A stretch of 5,799 nt of DNA from Caryophanales bacterium (GCA_028726925.1 JAQYPI010000040.1:1-5799); one strand, 5' to 3'. Positions 1 to 5,499 are shown, counted from the stretch's first letter. The notes: generated by a model from the letters alone, not told the origin. Program-made: numbers and translations.

Positions 1-123
1 CTCATCATGGATGTAGATGCGGTCGAGGGCGATTTCGAGGCCGATGCAAATCCCGACGATGAGTAACGTGATCCCGATGCGGATCAATTCTGCTTTGATT
101 TTGCCCTTGCTTTTCGAAGACAT
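1..123 (-). CDS. Membrane-anchored protein of unknown function, N-terminal fragment
   Basis: Forty-one codons read leftward from an ATG at 121-123 and stay open to the window edge, so only the N-terminus is visible. A very strong Shine-Dalgarno (AAAGGAGG) sits 9 nt upstream of the ATG, inside the end of trkH, and fixes the start. The protein opens with a lysine-rich cytoplasmic stretch (residues 1-10), then a hydrophobic segment at about residues 14-30 (IRIGITLLIVGICIGLEIAL), as in a single-pass anchor, an uncleaved signal or the first helix of a larger membrane protein. It overlaps the end of trkH by 40 nt and so belongs to the same operon. I do not recognise the family; a role in potassium or ion homeostasis is only a guess from the neighbours. 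Confidence 0.75.
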   Translation of the reverse strand, partial: MSSKSKGKIKAELIRIGITLLIVGICIGLEIALDRIYIHDE

Positions 124-1592
124 TGTGCGATTCCTCCTTTCAATGCGTGGAACGACGATAAGATGGATTCGAAGACGACGAGAAGCTCAAGCCGCCCGAA
201 GAACATCCCGAGAATCGCCGTCCACAGGATTAGGGGATGGGCGTAGTATCCGGTGATTCCGACCGAGAGCCCGACGGTCGAGATGCAACTCGCGAACTCG
301 AACATGGAATCCTCTGCCGAATATCCGAAGCACGAAAAGACGAAAGACCCTGCCACGAAGAAGAGAAGGTACAAGGCGATGAAGACATAGTTCTCGATGT
401 AATCCTTGGTCTCGAGCAGATTGACAGAATCGGCCTTCCGAATGAAGACGTGATGGACGATTTTCTTGCTGTTTCGCGCCCCTGTAATCCAGTTTTTGAT
501 CCCCTTTAAGCATACGATGATGCGATATTGCTTGATGCCGCCCGCGGTAGACCCGAGGCCCCCGCCAATCAGCATCAGGATAATCATAATCCCCAAAAAG
601 AAATGGGGAAGGGACGACATGCTTTGGACGCTTTGGAACCCGGTGGTGGTCAGGGCGCTCACCATTTGGAATGCCGCGGTGAGGGCGAGGTTTTCCTCCC
701 CTTCATAGCCCGTGAGAAAAAGAAGCGTGGCGCTGATGGCGATCGTGGACACGAGAAGGAAAAAGGAGAACAAGGTCTCGCTATGGAGGAAGAAGTCTTT
801 GAACTTGCCCCGAATGAGGCAGATGTGGACGAGGAAGCTCGTGCTGCCAAGCAGCATGAGGAGGATCGTCACGAGCTCGATGCTAAGGGAATGGTATTCG
901 TAGATACTGCCCGCCCTCGTGGAAAATCCGCCGGTCGAGACGGCCGCGATCGCGTGGTTGAAGGCGTCGAAGGCATCCATCCCGCAGAGAAGATAGAGAA
1001 TCATCCCGAGGAGGATATAACCGGAATAAAGCCCGAAGATGAGTCGGGAGGATTTGGCGAGGTTCGGAAGAAGCTTGTCGTTATGGCCTTCCGCTTCATA
1101 AAGGTTCAGGCTCAACTTGTCGGAAATCGCGGACGTGAGAATCAAAACAAAGCCGACCCCTCCGACGAAGAGGGTCAAGGTACGGTACAGGAGAAAGATA
1201 TGAGAGCAGTTCGCGACATCCACGACCGACAGGCCCGTTGTCGTGTAGCCGCTCGTAACCTCGAACACGGCTTGGGTGAAATTGTATTTCCCCGTGAGGA
1301 GAAAGGGGGTTGAAGAAACGAGGATCGACATGATCCAGATGAGGACGACGAGGACCGCGTCTTGATGCCGCTCGAGATGGGTCACGGGCTTGCCTCGAAG
1401 GAAAAAGAAAATGAGATAGCCGGTCAGGACCGAGATGGCGGAAGGGATGACAAAACAATAAGTCTCGTCAGCCTCGCCGGGATAAAAAAGAAGCCCGAGG
1501 AGGGGCAAAACAAGCAACCCGCCCAGAAACATTAGGAAGATGCCAAGATAATAAAGAAGGAGTTTCGGACCCCTGAGCATTTCGTCTTTCAT
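84..1592 (-). CDS. trkH: TrkH-family potassium uptake pore subunit
   Basis: This is the K+-translocating membrane subunit of a Trk/Ktr-type uptake system (TrkH/KtrB/HKT superfamily), which uses a cytoplasmic RCK partner for gating. All four pore-loop filter motifs are visible: TTTGLS (residues 117-122), STGGFS (219-224), TTTGFQ (315-320) and STVGLS (438-443), each with the filter glycine. The GGGLGSTAGGIK stretch (343-354) matches the conserved intramembrane segment of TrkH, and GRLEL (466-470) matches the conserved arginine-containing last helix. The length (502 aa) is normal for TrkH. The ATG overlaps the TGA of the upstream trkA in an ATGA junction and has no clear Shine-Dalgarno, so translation is probably coupled. 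An in-frame ATG at codon 5 is an alternative start. The gene is intact. TrkH and KtrB are hard to separate from sequence alone; length favours TrkH. Selectivity for K+ is inferred from the family. Confidence 0.96.
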   Translation of the reverse strand: MKDEMLRGPKLLLYYLGIFLMFLGGLLVLPLLGLLFYPGEADETYCFVIPSAISVLTGYLIFFFLRGKPVTHLERHQDAVLVVLIWIMSILVSSTPFLLTGKYNFTQAVFEVTSGYTTTGLSVVDVANCSHIFLLYRTLTLFVGGVGFVLILTSAISDKLSLNLYEAEGHNDKLLPNLAKSSRLIFGLYSGYILLGMILYLLCGMDAFDAFNHAIAAVSTGGFSTRAGSIYEYHSLSIELVTILLMLLGSTSFLVHICLIRGKFKDFFLHSETLFSFFLLVSTIAISATLLFLTGYEGEENLALTAAFQMVSALTTTGFQSVQSMSSLPHFFLGIMIILMLIGGGLGSTAGGIKQYRIIVCLKGIKNWITGARNSKKIVHHVFIRKADSVNLLETKDYIENYVFIALYLLFFVAGSFVFSCFGYSAEDSMFEFASCISTVGLSVGITGYYAHPLILWTAILGMFFGRLELLVVFESILSSFHALKGGIAQCLRKARAKSKQN

Positions 1593-2254
1593 GATTTTTT
1601 CTTGGACAGGAATTGCAAAAGCGCGGCTTTGTGTTCCGATGACGAGACCACGAAAACCTTATCGCGCGGAAGCAAGACCGTTTGGCCATTCGGGATCAGG
1701 ACGTTCGGATTGCGGAAGATGCAACAAACATTAAGGGGTATATCCGCGCGCAAATCCTTCAAGGCAACCCCGGCGAGCATGGAATCTTTTTCCACCGTGA
1801 TTTCCAGCATGGTGATCTTGTTGTCTTCAAAAGACAGCGTCTTGATCAAGGACTCGATGCTGGCCTCCCGCTCGATGGTCTCCCCGAGCAAATAGGTGGA
1901 GCAGACCGCGGAATCGACCCCGAGGCTTTTGAACAGATCCACGTTTTCCGGGTTTTTCACGATGGCGATCGTCCGCTTTGCCCCGAAAAGAAGCTTGGCC
2001 ATCTTGCAAGCCACGTAATTGTCCACGTCTCGTTCCCCGAGCGCCAAAAAAAGATCGGCGTTCTCGATCCCGGCCAAGCGCAAGTCGTATTCGCTGGTCG
2101 GCTTGCCAAAGATGACGTCGACGCGGTTCTTGCGGCTGAGCTCGTTCGCGGTGCTGCTACTGCTATTGATGACGACAAGGCTGTTTCGCCGGTTGTGATA
2201 CATCCGGATGATGTAATCGGCTTCCTCGTTACCGTCTACCACGACCACTTTCAT
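1589..2254 (-). CDS. trkA: TrkA-type RCK regulatory protein with degenerate nucleotide motif
   Basis: This is a cytoplasmic gating subunit of the Trk potassium system. An RCK_N (TrkA_N, Rossmann-like) domain spans about residues 1-125 and an RCK_C (TrkA_C) domain about 140-219. Family hallmarks seen include the AGIENADLFLAL and DVDNYVACKMAKLLFG stretches, and in RCK_C the DSMLAGVALKDL and LLPRDKVFVVSS stretches. The usual GxGxxG is reduced to G8-N-E-E-A-D13, and the acidic residue expected after the second strand is Asn30. Canonical NAD(H)/ATP binding therefore looks weakened or lost. The start at 2254 is backed by AAAGGA 11 nt upstream. The gene overlaps its upstream neighbour, the RCK_N-only protein with an intact motif, by 26 nt, and trkH by 4 nt. 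I infer that the two RCK proteins form a mixed ring on TrkH. RCK_C domains of Ktr/Trk proteins can bind c-di-AMP in Firmicutes; nothing here proves it. Confidence 0.9.
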   Translation of the reverse strand: MKVVVVDGNEEADYIIRMYHNRRNSLVVINSSSSTANELSRKNRVDVIFGKPTSEYDLRLAGIENADLFLALGERDVDNYVACKMAKLLFGAKRTIAIVKNPENVDLFKSLGVDSAVCSTYLLGETIEREASIESLIKTLSFEDNKITMLEITVEKDSMLAGVALKDLRADIPLNVCCIFRNPNVLIPNGQTVLLPRDKVFVVSSSEHKAALLQFLSKKKS

Positions 2255-2669
2255 CGGGTTGATATCCTTTCTCTCTGAGGGAGTGAAAATAGCTGATGGA
2301 GAGCAAAAACGGGCAGATGGGGTGGATGTTTTCGCTCGTAATCAGTTTCGTTTTATTTTTGTCGGCCAAGCGGACATAAATGTCTTGCACGCCGAAAAGG
2401 AGCTGCGCCACGTCCGCGATGAAAAGGTTGACGTTGTCCTCTTGGGTCGTAAGTACGAGCGTCGAGTTTTCGGTAAGGCCGAGTTCGCGGAGGATCGAGG
2501 CGTTCGTGCCATCCCCAACCTTGGTGAAGCCCGAAAATTCGTTCAGCCGCTCAAACGCTTCTTTCTTCATGTCGAGCACGGTGACGTTCGCGCCGCTTTT
2601 CGAAAGGTCGTTGGCAATCTGACACCCGAGCTTTCCCGCCCCGATGACGACGGCTTGTTGCCTATTCAT
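2229..2669 (-). CDS. Short RCK_N-only TrkA-like NAD-binding protein
   Basis: This is a 146-residue Rossmann-fold RCK_N protein. It shows the complete dinucleotide motif G10-A-G12-K-L-G15 followed by the acidic Asp33 at the end of the second strand. GDGTN (52-56) and the EDNVNLFIADVAQLLFG stretch (77-93) are typical of TrkA_N. No RCK_C domain follows: the frame ends shortly after PFLLSISYF (120-128), with a polar tail (REKGYQPDESGRGRR) whose DNA overlaps the start of the next gene by 26 nt. A GAGGAGGAA ribosome binding site, 9 nt before the ATG and within the preceding small gene, supports the start. Its position directly before trkA and trkH suggests it supplies the ligand-sensing half of the gating complex, paired with the motif-poor TrkA downstream. 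It could instead be a truncated TrkA, but the strong RBS and coherent sequence argue for a functional short form. Confidence 0.88.
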   Translation of the reverse strand: MNRQQAVVIGAGKLGCQIANDLSKSGANVTVLDMKKEAFERLNEFSGFTKVGDGTNASILRELGLTENSTLVLTTQEDNVNLFIADVAQLLFGVQDIYVRLADKNKTKLITSENIHPICPFLLSISYFHSLREKGYQPDESGRGRR

Positions 2670-2877
2670 CTTCGGATTCCTCCTCGTTTTCCTTGTATTC
2701 CCCCATGATTTCCACGTCTTTGATGCAGAACAAGGAAAAATACTGGATCTTCTTCACCTGCGGGTTGTAGATCGCTAAGAAATTGTTTTCGCATTTCACG
2801 TAGGCGCCCGTTACGAATACCCATCCATAGTTGGAGTTCAGGTAAACCTTGATTTTCTTTCCTTCGAAATCTTTCAT
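2662..2877 (-). CDS. Small hypothetical protein at head of trk operon, possible small beta-barrel
   Basis: This is the first gene of the potassium operon (71 aa). The ATG at 2875-2877 follows AAAGGGAAAAC, a good Shine-Dalgarno with 6 nt spacing, and the stop overlaps the RCK_N gene by 8 nt. The gene's 3' end also carries that neighbour's ribosome binding site. I do not recognise a family. The first ~55 residues alternate hydrophobic and polar positions in strand-like blocks (KKIKVYL, WVFVTGAYVKC, NNFLAIYNP, KKIQYFSLFCIKDVEIM), with a glycine after the second block and an Ile/Val-rich last strand. This order resembles an Sm/Hfq-like or SH3-like small barrel, which is an inference by eye only. 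No membrane segment is seen. The C-terminus (ENEEESEDE) is strongly acidic and probably disordered. Tight coupling to the RCK genes suggests a regulator or assembly factor of the transporter. Confidence 0.82.
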   Translation of the reverse strand: MKDFEGKKIKVYLNSNYGWVFVTGAYVKCENNFLAIYNPQVKKIQYFSLFCIKDVEIMGEYKENEEESEDE

Positions 2878-2944
2878 GTTTTCCCTTTCACCGAAATCCT
2901 AGCCTCCTGTTTGTTAAGGCTCCATTCGTATTCCAGGACCATCG

Positions 2945-2972
2945 TGTTAAGGATTTGTTAAGAGGCTGTTGG
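2945..2972 (-). promoter_or_regulatory. 11-bp-phased TTAACA direct repeats, probable OmpR/PhoB-type operator
   Basis: Read on the minus strand, CCAACA, TTAACA and TTAACA follow each other with 5-nt spacers (GCCTC, AATCC), an exact 11-bp period. A further TTAACA at 2912-2917 is again in phase, 33 bp downstream. Such tandem hexamers match the layout bound by OmpR/PhoB-family response regulators; TTAACA with about 5-nt spacing is very close to the Bacillus PhoP box. The repeats lie about 70-95 bp before the first gene of the trk operon. I could not find a convincing -10/-35 pair with normal spacing next to them, so whether they activate or repress is open. Confidence 0.55.
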
Positions 2973-3094
2973 ATTTTGGGGCGGAAGATTGACAAAAACC
3001 TTATTTACAAAACCAATAAGCATCTTTTTTCATCCAAATGTTGAAAATTCCATCAAAAGTGAAAAAAGAGCGGATAATTTTGCAAGAAAAAGCC

Positions 3095-3122
3095 TTGAAA
3101 AACATTGAGATTGTTTTATCAT
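3095..3122 (+). promoter_or_regulatory. Promoter of the ArsR-family gene
   Basis: TTGAAA (3095-3100) and TATCAT (3117-3122) are separated by 16 bp, each matching the sigma-A consensus at 5 of 6 positions. The start point would be near 3129, only about 20 nt before the ArsR ATG, leaving just enough room for the Shine-Dalgarno AAAGGGGG at 3134-3141. Confidence 0.65.
3099..3117. promoter_or_regulatory. Inverted repeat in promoter spacer, candidate ArsR operator
   Basis: AAAACA (3099-3104) and TGTTTT (3112-3117) form a perfect 6-bp inverted repeat with a 7-nt centre. It fills the spacer between -35 and -10 and overlaps both. A dimeric winged-helix repressor bound here would block RNA polymerase, so autoregulation by the adjacent ArsR-type protein is the simplest reading. 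AT-rich DNA makes a chance repeat possible. Confidence 0.4.
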
Positions 3123-3147
3123 TAAAGAAGTCCAAAGGGGGACAAAA

Positions 3148-3438
3148 ATGCATCAAGATGACGCCGTTTTACTATTCAAAGCTTTCGCTCACGAGACCCG
3201 CATTCGAATCGTGAAAATGCTTTTGGCTAAACCGGGAATGACCGCGAGCGAACTGGTGACGACCATTGGTTGCACCCAACCGACGCTCAGCCATCACATG
3301 AAGATTCTGGTCGAGTGTCAGGTTGTCGATGAGAAGAAAGAGTGGAAATGGGTTCACTACGAGGTGAATCAGGGCAAGATCGAAGCGGTTTTCCGTTTCC
3401 TTGTCACTCCCTGCCGCTATGCCGCTTCCTCTTTGTGA
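3148..3438 (+). CDS. ArsR/SmtB-family winged-helix transcriptional regulator
   Basis: This is a 96-residue DNA-binding protein made almost wholly of one ArsR-type winged helix. The signature FKAFAHETRIRIVKML (residues 10-25) corresponds to the family's LKALADPTRLRIL helix. The helix-turn-helix is MTASELVTTIGCTQPTLSHHMKIL (31-54, recognition helix around 44-54), and the wing is about residues 59-74 (KKEWKWVHYEV). It lacks the ELCVCDL arsenic motif and the SmtB-type His/Asp C-terminal site. Its cysteines (42, 57, 89) are scattered, so classic metal sensing is not supported. The ATG follows a strong AAAGGGGG site. It diverges from the trk operon across 270 bp and is followed by a tRNA gene, so there is no co-transcribed target. 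Likely roles are autoregulation and perhaps control of the divergent potassium operon or a distant gene; both are inferences. Confidence 0.93.
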   Translation: MHQDDAVLLFKAFAHETRIRIVKMLLAKPGMTASELVTTIGCTQPTLSHHMKILVECQVVDEKKEWKWVHYEVNQGKIEAVFRFLVTPCRYAASSL

Positions 3439-3452
3439 CGTCCCGATTTCGA

Positions 3453-3482
3453 TTGACTTTGTTTTGCCTTGATTCCTACAAT
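3453..3482 (+). promoter_or_regulatory. Promoter of tRNA-Arg
   Basis: TTGACT (3453-3458) and TACAAT (3477-3482), 18 bp apart, each match the sigma-A consensus at 5 of 6 positions. Transcription would start near 3489, about 19 nt before the mature tRNA. The -35 lies 14 bp after the ArsR stop codon, so the tRNA has its own promoter even if read-through also occurs. Confidence 0.7.
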
Positions 3483-3507
3483 ATCCCTCGCCGGTAATCC
3501 GGCGCTC

Positions 3508-3584
3508 GCGCTCGTAGCTCAGCTGGATAGAGTACAACCCTCCGAAGGTTGGGGTCAGGCGTTCGAATCGCCTCGGGCGCACCA
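3508..3584 (+). tRNA. tRNA-Arg (anticodon CCG)
   Basis: A full cloverleaf of 77 nt is present. The acceptor GCGCTCG (3508-3514) pairs with CGGGCGC (3574-3580) with one G-U pair. The anticodon stem CAACC/GGTTG encloses the loop CTCCGAA, giving anticodon CCG at 3542-3544 (reads CGG). The T arm is AGGCG-TTCGAAT-CGCCT, and ACCA at 3581-3584 shows the CCA end is encoded. It stands alone between its own promoter and terminator. Confidence 0.97.
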
Positions 3585-3591
3585 TGAAACC

Positions 3592-3624
3592 AAAGCGGGA
3601 CCCGTTTCGCGGGTCCCGCTTTTT
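3592..3624 (+). terminator. Factor-independent terminator after tRNA-Arg, possibly bidirectional
   Basis: AGCGGGACCCG (3594-3604) pairs perfectly with CGGGTCCCGCT (3610-3620) around the loop TTTCG. Flanking A/T pairs extend the stem to 13 bp, and the T-run extends to 3624. It begins 7 nt after the tRNA. On the minus strand the same stem is followed by a looser T-rich stretch (CTTTGGTTTC), so it may also stop transcription of the convergent MATE gene, whose stop codon is at 3658. Confidence 0.92.
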
Positions 3625-3657
3625 GACGAAGGGCCGGTTCGTTTGCGGCCTTTCTCT

Positions 3658-5160
3658 TTATTCCCTCGTTTGGGTTCGCAAGTCTTCGCTTTCGGCTTGT
3701 TTCGTGAAATCCTTGATGACGTTGACCGTTGGAATGATCATCAACAGAGGGGCGATAACCCATGCCCCAGGATCCCCGAGGGCCGCCCCAATGAAGGGGA
3801 TCGCCCCGACCGAGCTTGAAATGGGGCCTCCCGCGATCAAAGAAGGAAGGAATAGACAGATAAGAATGCGGGCCGCGAGTTCCCCCATCCCCGCGAGGAA
3901 GGGCCAAAGGGGCTTTTGCAGGCCTTGCAAGGTAAAGCGAAGCAAGAATAGGAAGCCAAGGAAAATGAGGCTCGGTACCGAAACGTAAAGGTATACGTTC
4001 CCGAAAGCGATGGACTCCTCGGTGATTTTATCCGGCGAAAGGAAAAGGTATTGATAGGCCCCACGAATCGTGAGCAAGAGCCCGATAAGGGCGAGAACGG
4101 CCCAAAACGCGAACATGAGCAAAGCGGTCTTCTTGAGTCCTTCCTTTAACCGATTGGGTTGCTTGGCCCCATAGTTTTGCCCCGCAAAGGATAGAAAGGC
4201 CGTGCCGAGCCCGCTAAACGGAACCATTAGGAGATTGATGATCTTGCATCCTGCCGCATAGCCGAGTTGCGCAGGCATCGAGGCGAGCATTGTTCCATCC
4301 GGCTGGATGTCGAAGGCGATGATCGAAGCTTGCATCACGATCATCCCAATAGCCAGGATGCTGAACTGGAATCCGAGGGGGAGGCCGTTTTTGAGGTGCG
4401 CCCACACATCCTTCCCCGTCAAGGTCGTTTCTTTTTTCTTGTAGCGAAGGCTAGGGTAACGGCACAGAGCGTAAACAAGGGCGCCTGCCGCGGCGAGGCC
4501 TTGGCTGAGGACGGTCGCAATCGCGCTTCCAGCAACCCCCCAGGAGAAGACGATGATGAAAAGGAGGTCGAGGGCGACGTTGAGGAGCGTCGAACCGAGC
4601 AGGAAAAGAAACGGGACGAAGGAATCGCCCATGGATCGAAGGGTCGCGACGATGCTGTTGTAAAGAAGCTGGCAAAGAATGCCTCCGTAGATAATCGCGA
4701 GGTACGTATACGCGGATTCGTAAGTTTTCTGCATGACGGGGTCGGCGGGGGAAGGGACGATGCCCAAGGCTTTCAGCAGCGTGGGAATCAAGGCGATGCC
4801 CGCGATGGTCAGCAGCAAGCTGATGAGCGAGACGAGAAGGATTTGAAGATAGAAAGAAGAACGCATTTTCGCCTCGTCTTTCTTTCCGATCGCTTCCGCG
4901 ATGATGACGCTGAAGCCGGAAGCGCAGCCAAACCCGAACTGAAGGACGGTGAAAACGAGGCTGCCGGTGTTGTTGACCCCCGCGATTTCGGGTTCGGAAA
5001 GGGTTTTGCCGACGATGGTCGCGTCTGTGAGGACATAGATTTGCTGGAAGAGCAAAGAAAGAATGATGGGGATGGCAAATAGAAGGATGTTTTTTGCAAT
5101 CGGACCTTTCGTGAGATCCATGGGATCGAAGAGACGTTTCAACTTGGATAGGAATTTCAT
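3658..5160 (-). CDS. MATE-family multidrug/Na+ antiporter
   Basis: This is a twelve-helix secondary exporter of the MATE family (MepA/DinF/NorM-like), which expels cationic drugs or metabolites in exchange for Na+ or H+. With the start used here (500 aa) it opens with DLTKGPIAKNILLFAIPIIL (residues 15-34), the usual MATE entry, and has FQQIYVLTDATIVG (38-51) in the first helix. The first half ends with LRSMGDSF (174-181) and LNVALDLLFI (193-202); the second half shows FAGQNYGAKQPNRL (325-338) and LQGLQKPLWPF (411-421), all typical. The frame is open to a TTG at 5185-5187, with ATGs at 5172, 5160 and 5121. None has a Shine-Dalgarno. I prefer 5160 because MKFLSKLKRLF gives a normal basic N-terminus and a TATGAT -10 element sits just upstream. 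The C-terminal tail is short and charged. Substrate cannot be told from sequence. Confidence 0.93.
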   Translation of the reverse strand: MKFLSKLKRLFDPMDLTKGPIAKNILLFAIPIILSLLFQQIYVLTDATIVGKTLSEPEIAGVNNTGSLVFTVLQFGFGCASGFSVIIAEAIGKKDEAKMRSSFYLQILLVSLISLLLTIAGIALIPTLLKALGIVPSPADPVMQKTYESAYTYLAIIYGGILCQLLYNSIVATLRSMGDSFVPFLFLLGSTLLNVALDLLFIIVFSWGVAGSAIATVLSQGLAAAGALVYALCRYPSLRYKKKETTLTGKDVWAHLKNGLPLGFQFSILAIGMIVMQASIIAFDIQPDGTMLASMPAQLGYAAGCKIINLLMVPFSGLGTAFLSFAGQNYGAKQPNRLKEGLKKTALLMFAFWAVLALIGLLLTIRGAYQYLFLSPDKITEESIAFGNVYLYVSVPSLIFLGFLFLLRFTLQGLQKPLWPFLAGMGELAARILICLFLPSLIAGGPISSSVGAIPFIGAALGDPGAWVIAPLLMIIPTVNVIKDFTKQAESEDLRTQTRE

Positions 5161-5167
5161 CGGACCA

Positions 5168-5173
5168 ATCATA
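5168..5173 (-). promoter_or_regulatory. Candidate -10 element of the MATE gene
   Basis: TATGAT on the minus strand matches the -10 consensus at 5 of 6 positions. The region where a -35 should lie (about 5190-5197) is pyrimidine-rich and matches poorly. Initiation 7 nt downstream would fall at about 5161, next to the ATG at 5160, implying a nearly leaderless message. This would also explain the missing ribosome binding site. Confidence 0.35.
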
Positions 5174-5203
5174 CTAGGTTTATTCAAAAGGAAAAGAAGA
5201 GAA

Positions 5204-5383
5204 TTGGGGGAAAACGAGGATGGAATCGACGCGCTGGATTATGGCGGCGAGAAGTTCGTGAAAGCCAAGGTCGGGGAAACGTTATTGCTCGTGGCCGTCG
5301 ATGCCATCCATCGCGAAAAGAAAGTTCGCCTAACTTTGAACTTGGAGAAGGTATCCGTGAATGAAAAACGGAGAAATATTTAA
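5204..5383 (+). CDS. Possible small protein without ATG, or gene remnant
   Basis: An open frame on the plus strand ends at TAA 5381-5383 and extends back into DNA opposite the MATE N-terminus. Only the part right of about 5200 lies outside the MATE gene. It reads as a believable protein, for example GGEKFVKAKVGETLLLVAV followed by a charged strand-rich end (KKVRLTLNLEKVSV), with third positions about as GC-rich as in the real genes. There is no in-frame ATG in that part; the best start is TTG at 5204 with AAAGGA about 11 nt upstream, giving 59 aa. I do not recognise a family. It might be a functional small protein, the decayed end of a larger gene, or chance. The divergent MATE gene would leave only about 43 bp for both promoters. 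Apart from this frame, 5161-5470 holds nothing else I can support. Confidence 0.35.
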   Translation: MGENEDGIDALDYGGEKFVKAKVGETLLLVAVDAIHREKKVRLTLNLEKVSVNEKRRNI

Positions 5384-5470
5384 ATCCCGTGAAAAAGAGG
5401 GGGGAACGGTATGTGAATTCAAGGGCTCTTGCCGACTATTCCCTCAAGTTTTTACACCCATCTTAGCCCC

Positions 5471-5499
5471 TTGAAAGGAACGGGGAATATCCTTATAAT
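5471..5499 (+). promoter_or_regulatory. Promoter of tRNA-Leu
   Basis: TTGAAA (5471-5476) and a perfect TATAAT (5494-5499) are separated by the ideal 17 bp. Transcription would begin near 5506, about 24 nt before the mature tRNA. This is the strongest promoter in the window. Confidence 0.88.

Noticed and set aside
528..1313. Long plus-strand frame (261 codons) opposite trkH
   Set aside because: Extremely charged, low-complexity composition caused by codon bias of the trkH strand; no family features. The frames at 1682-2278 and 4267-5082 are rejected for the same reason.
2989..2994. Perfect TTGACA on the plus strand in the divergent region
   Set aside because: No acceptable -10 hexamer lies 16-18 bp downstream (the bases there are like ACCAAT), and a much better promoter for the ArsR gene exists at 3095-3122.
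2878..3147. Possible c-di-AMP (ydaO-type) riboswitch upstream of the potassium operon
   Set aside because: Such riboswitches often precede K+ transporters in Firmicutes, but I see neither their conserved GC-rich core nor a terminator-like stem in the leader.
3172..3907. Two minus-strand frames (3172-3585 and 3476-3907) with RRFERLTPTFGGLYSIQ or EAIRTPDPNLRRVVLYPAE
   Set aside because: These are antisense translations of the tRNA-Arg gene, again a classic spurious annotation, and they run through the ArsR gene or the terminator and the MATE 3' end.
5411..5416. ATG-TGA after a strong Shine-Dalgarno as a genuine start-stop minigene
   Set aside because: It lies in non-coding DNA before the tRNA-Leu promoter with no downstream gene to regulate; kept only as a side remark on possible gene decay.
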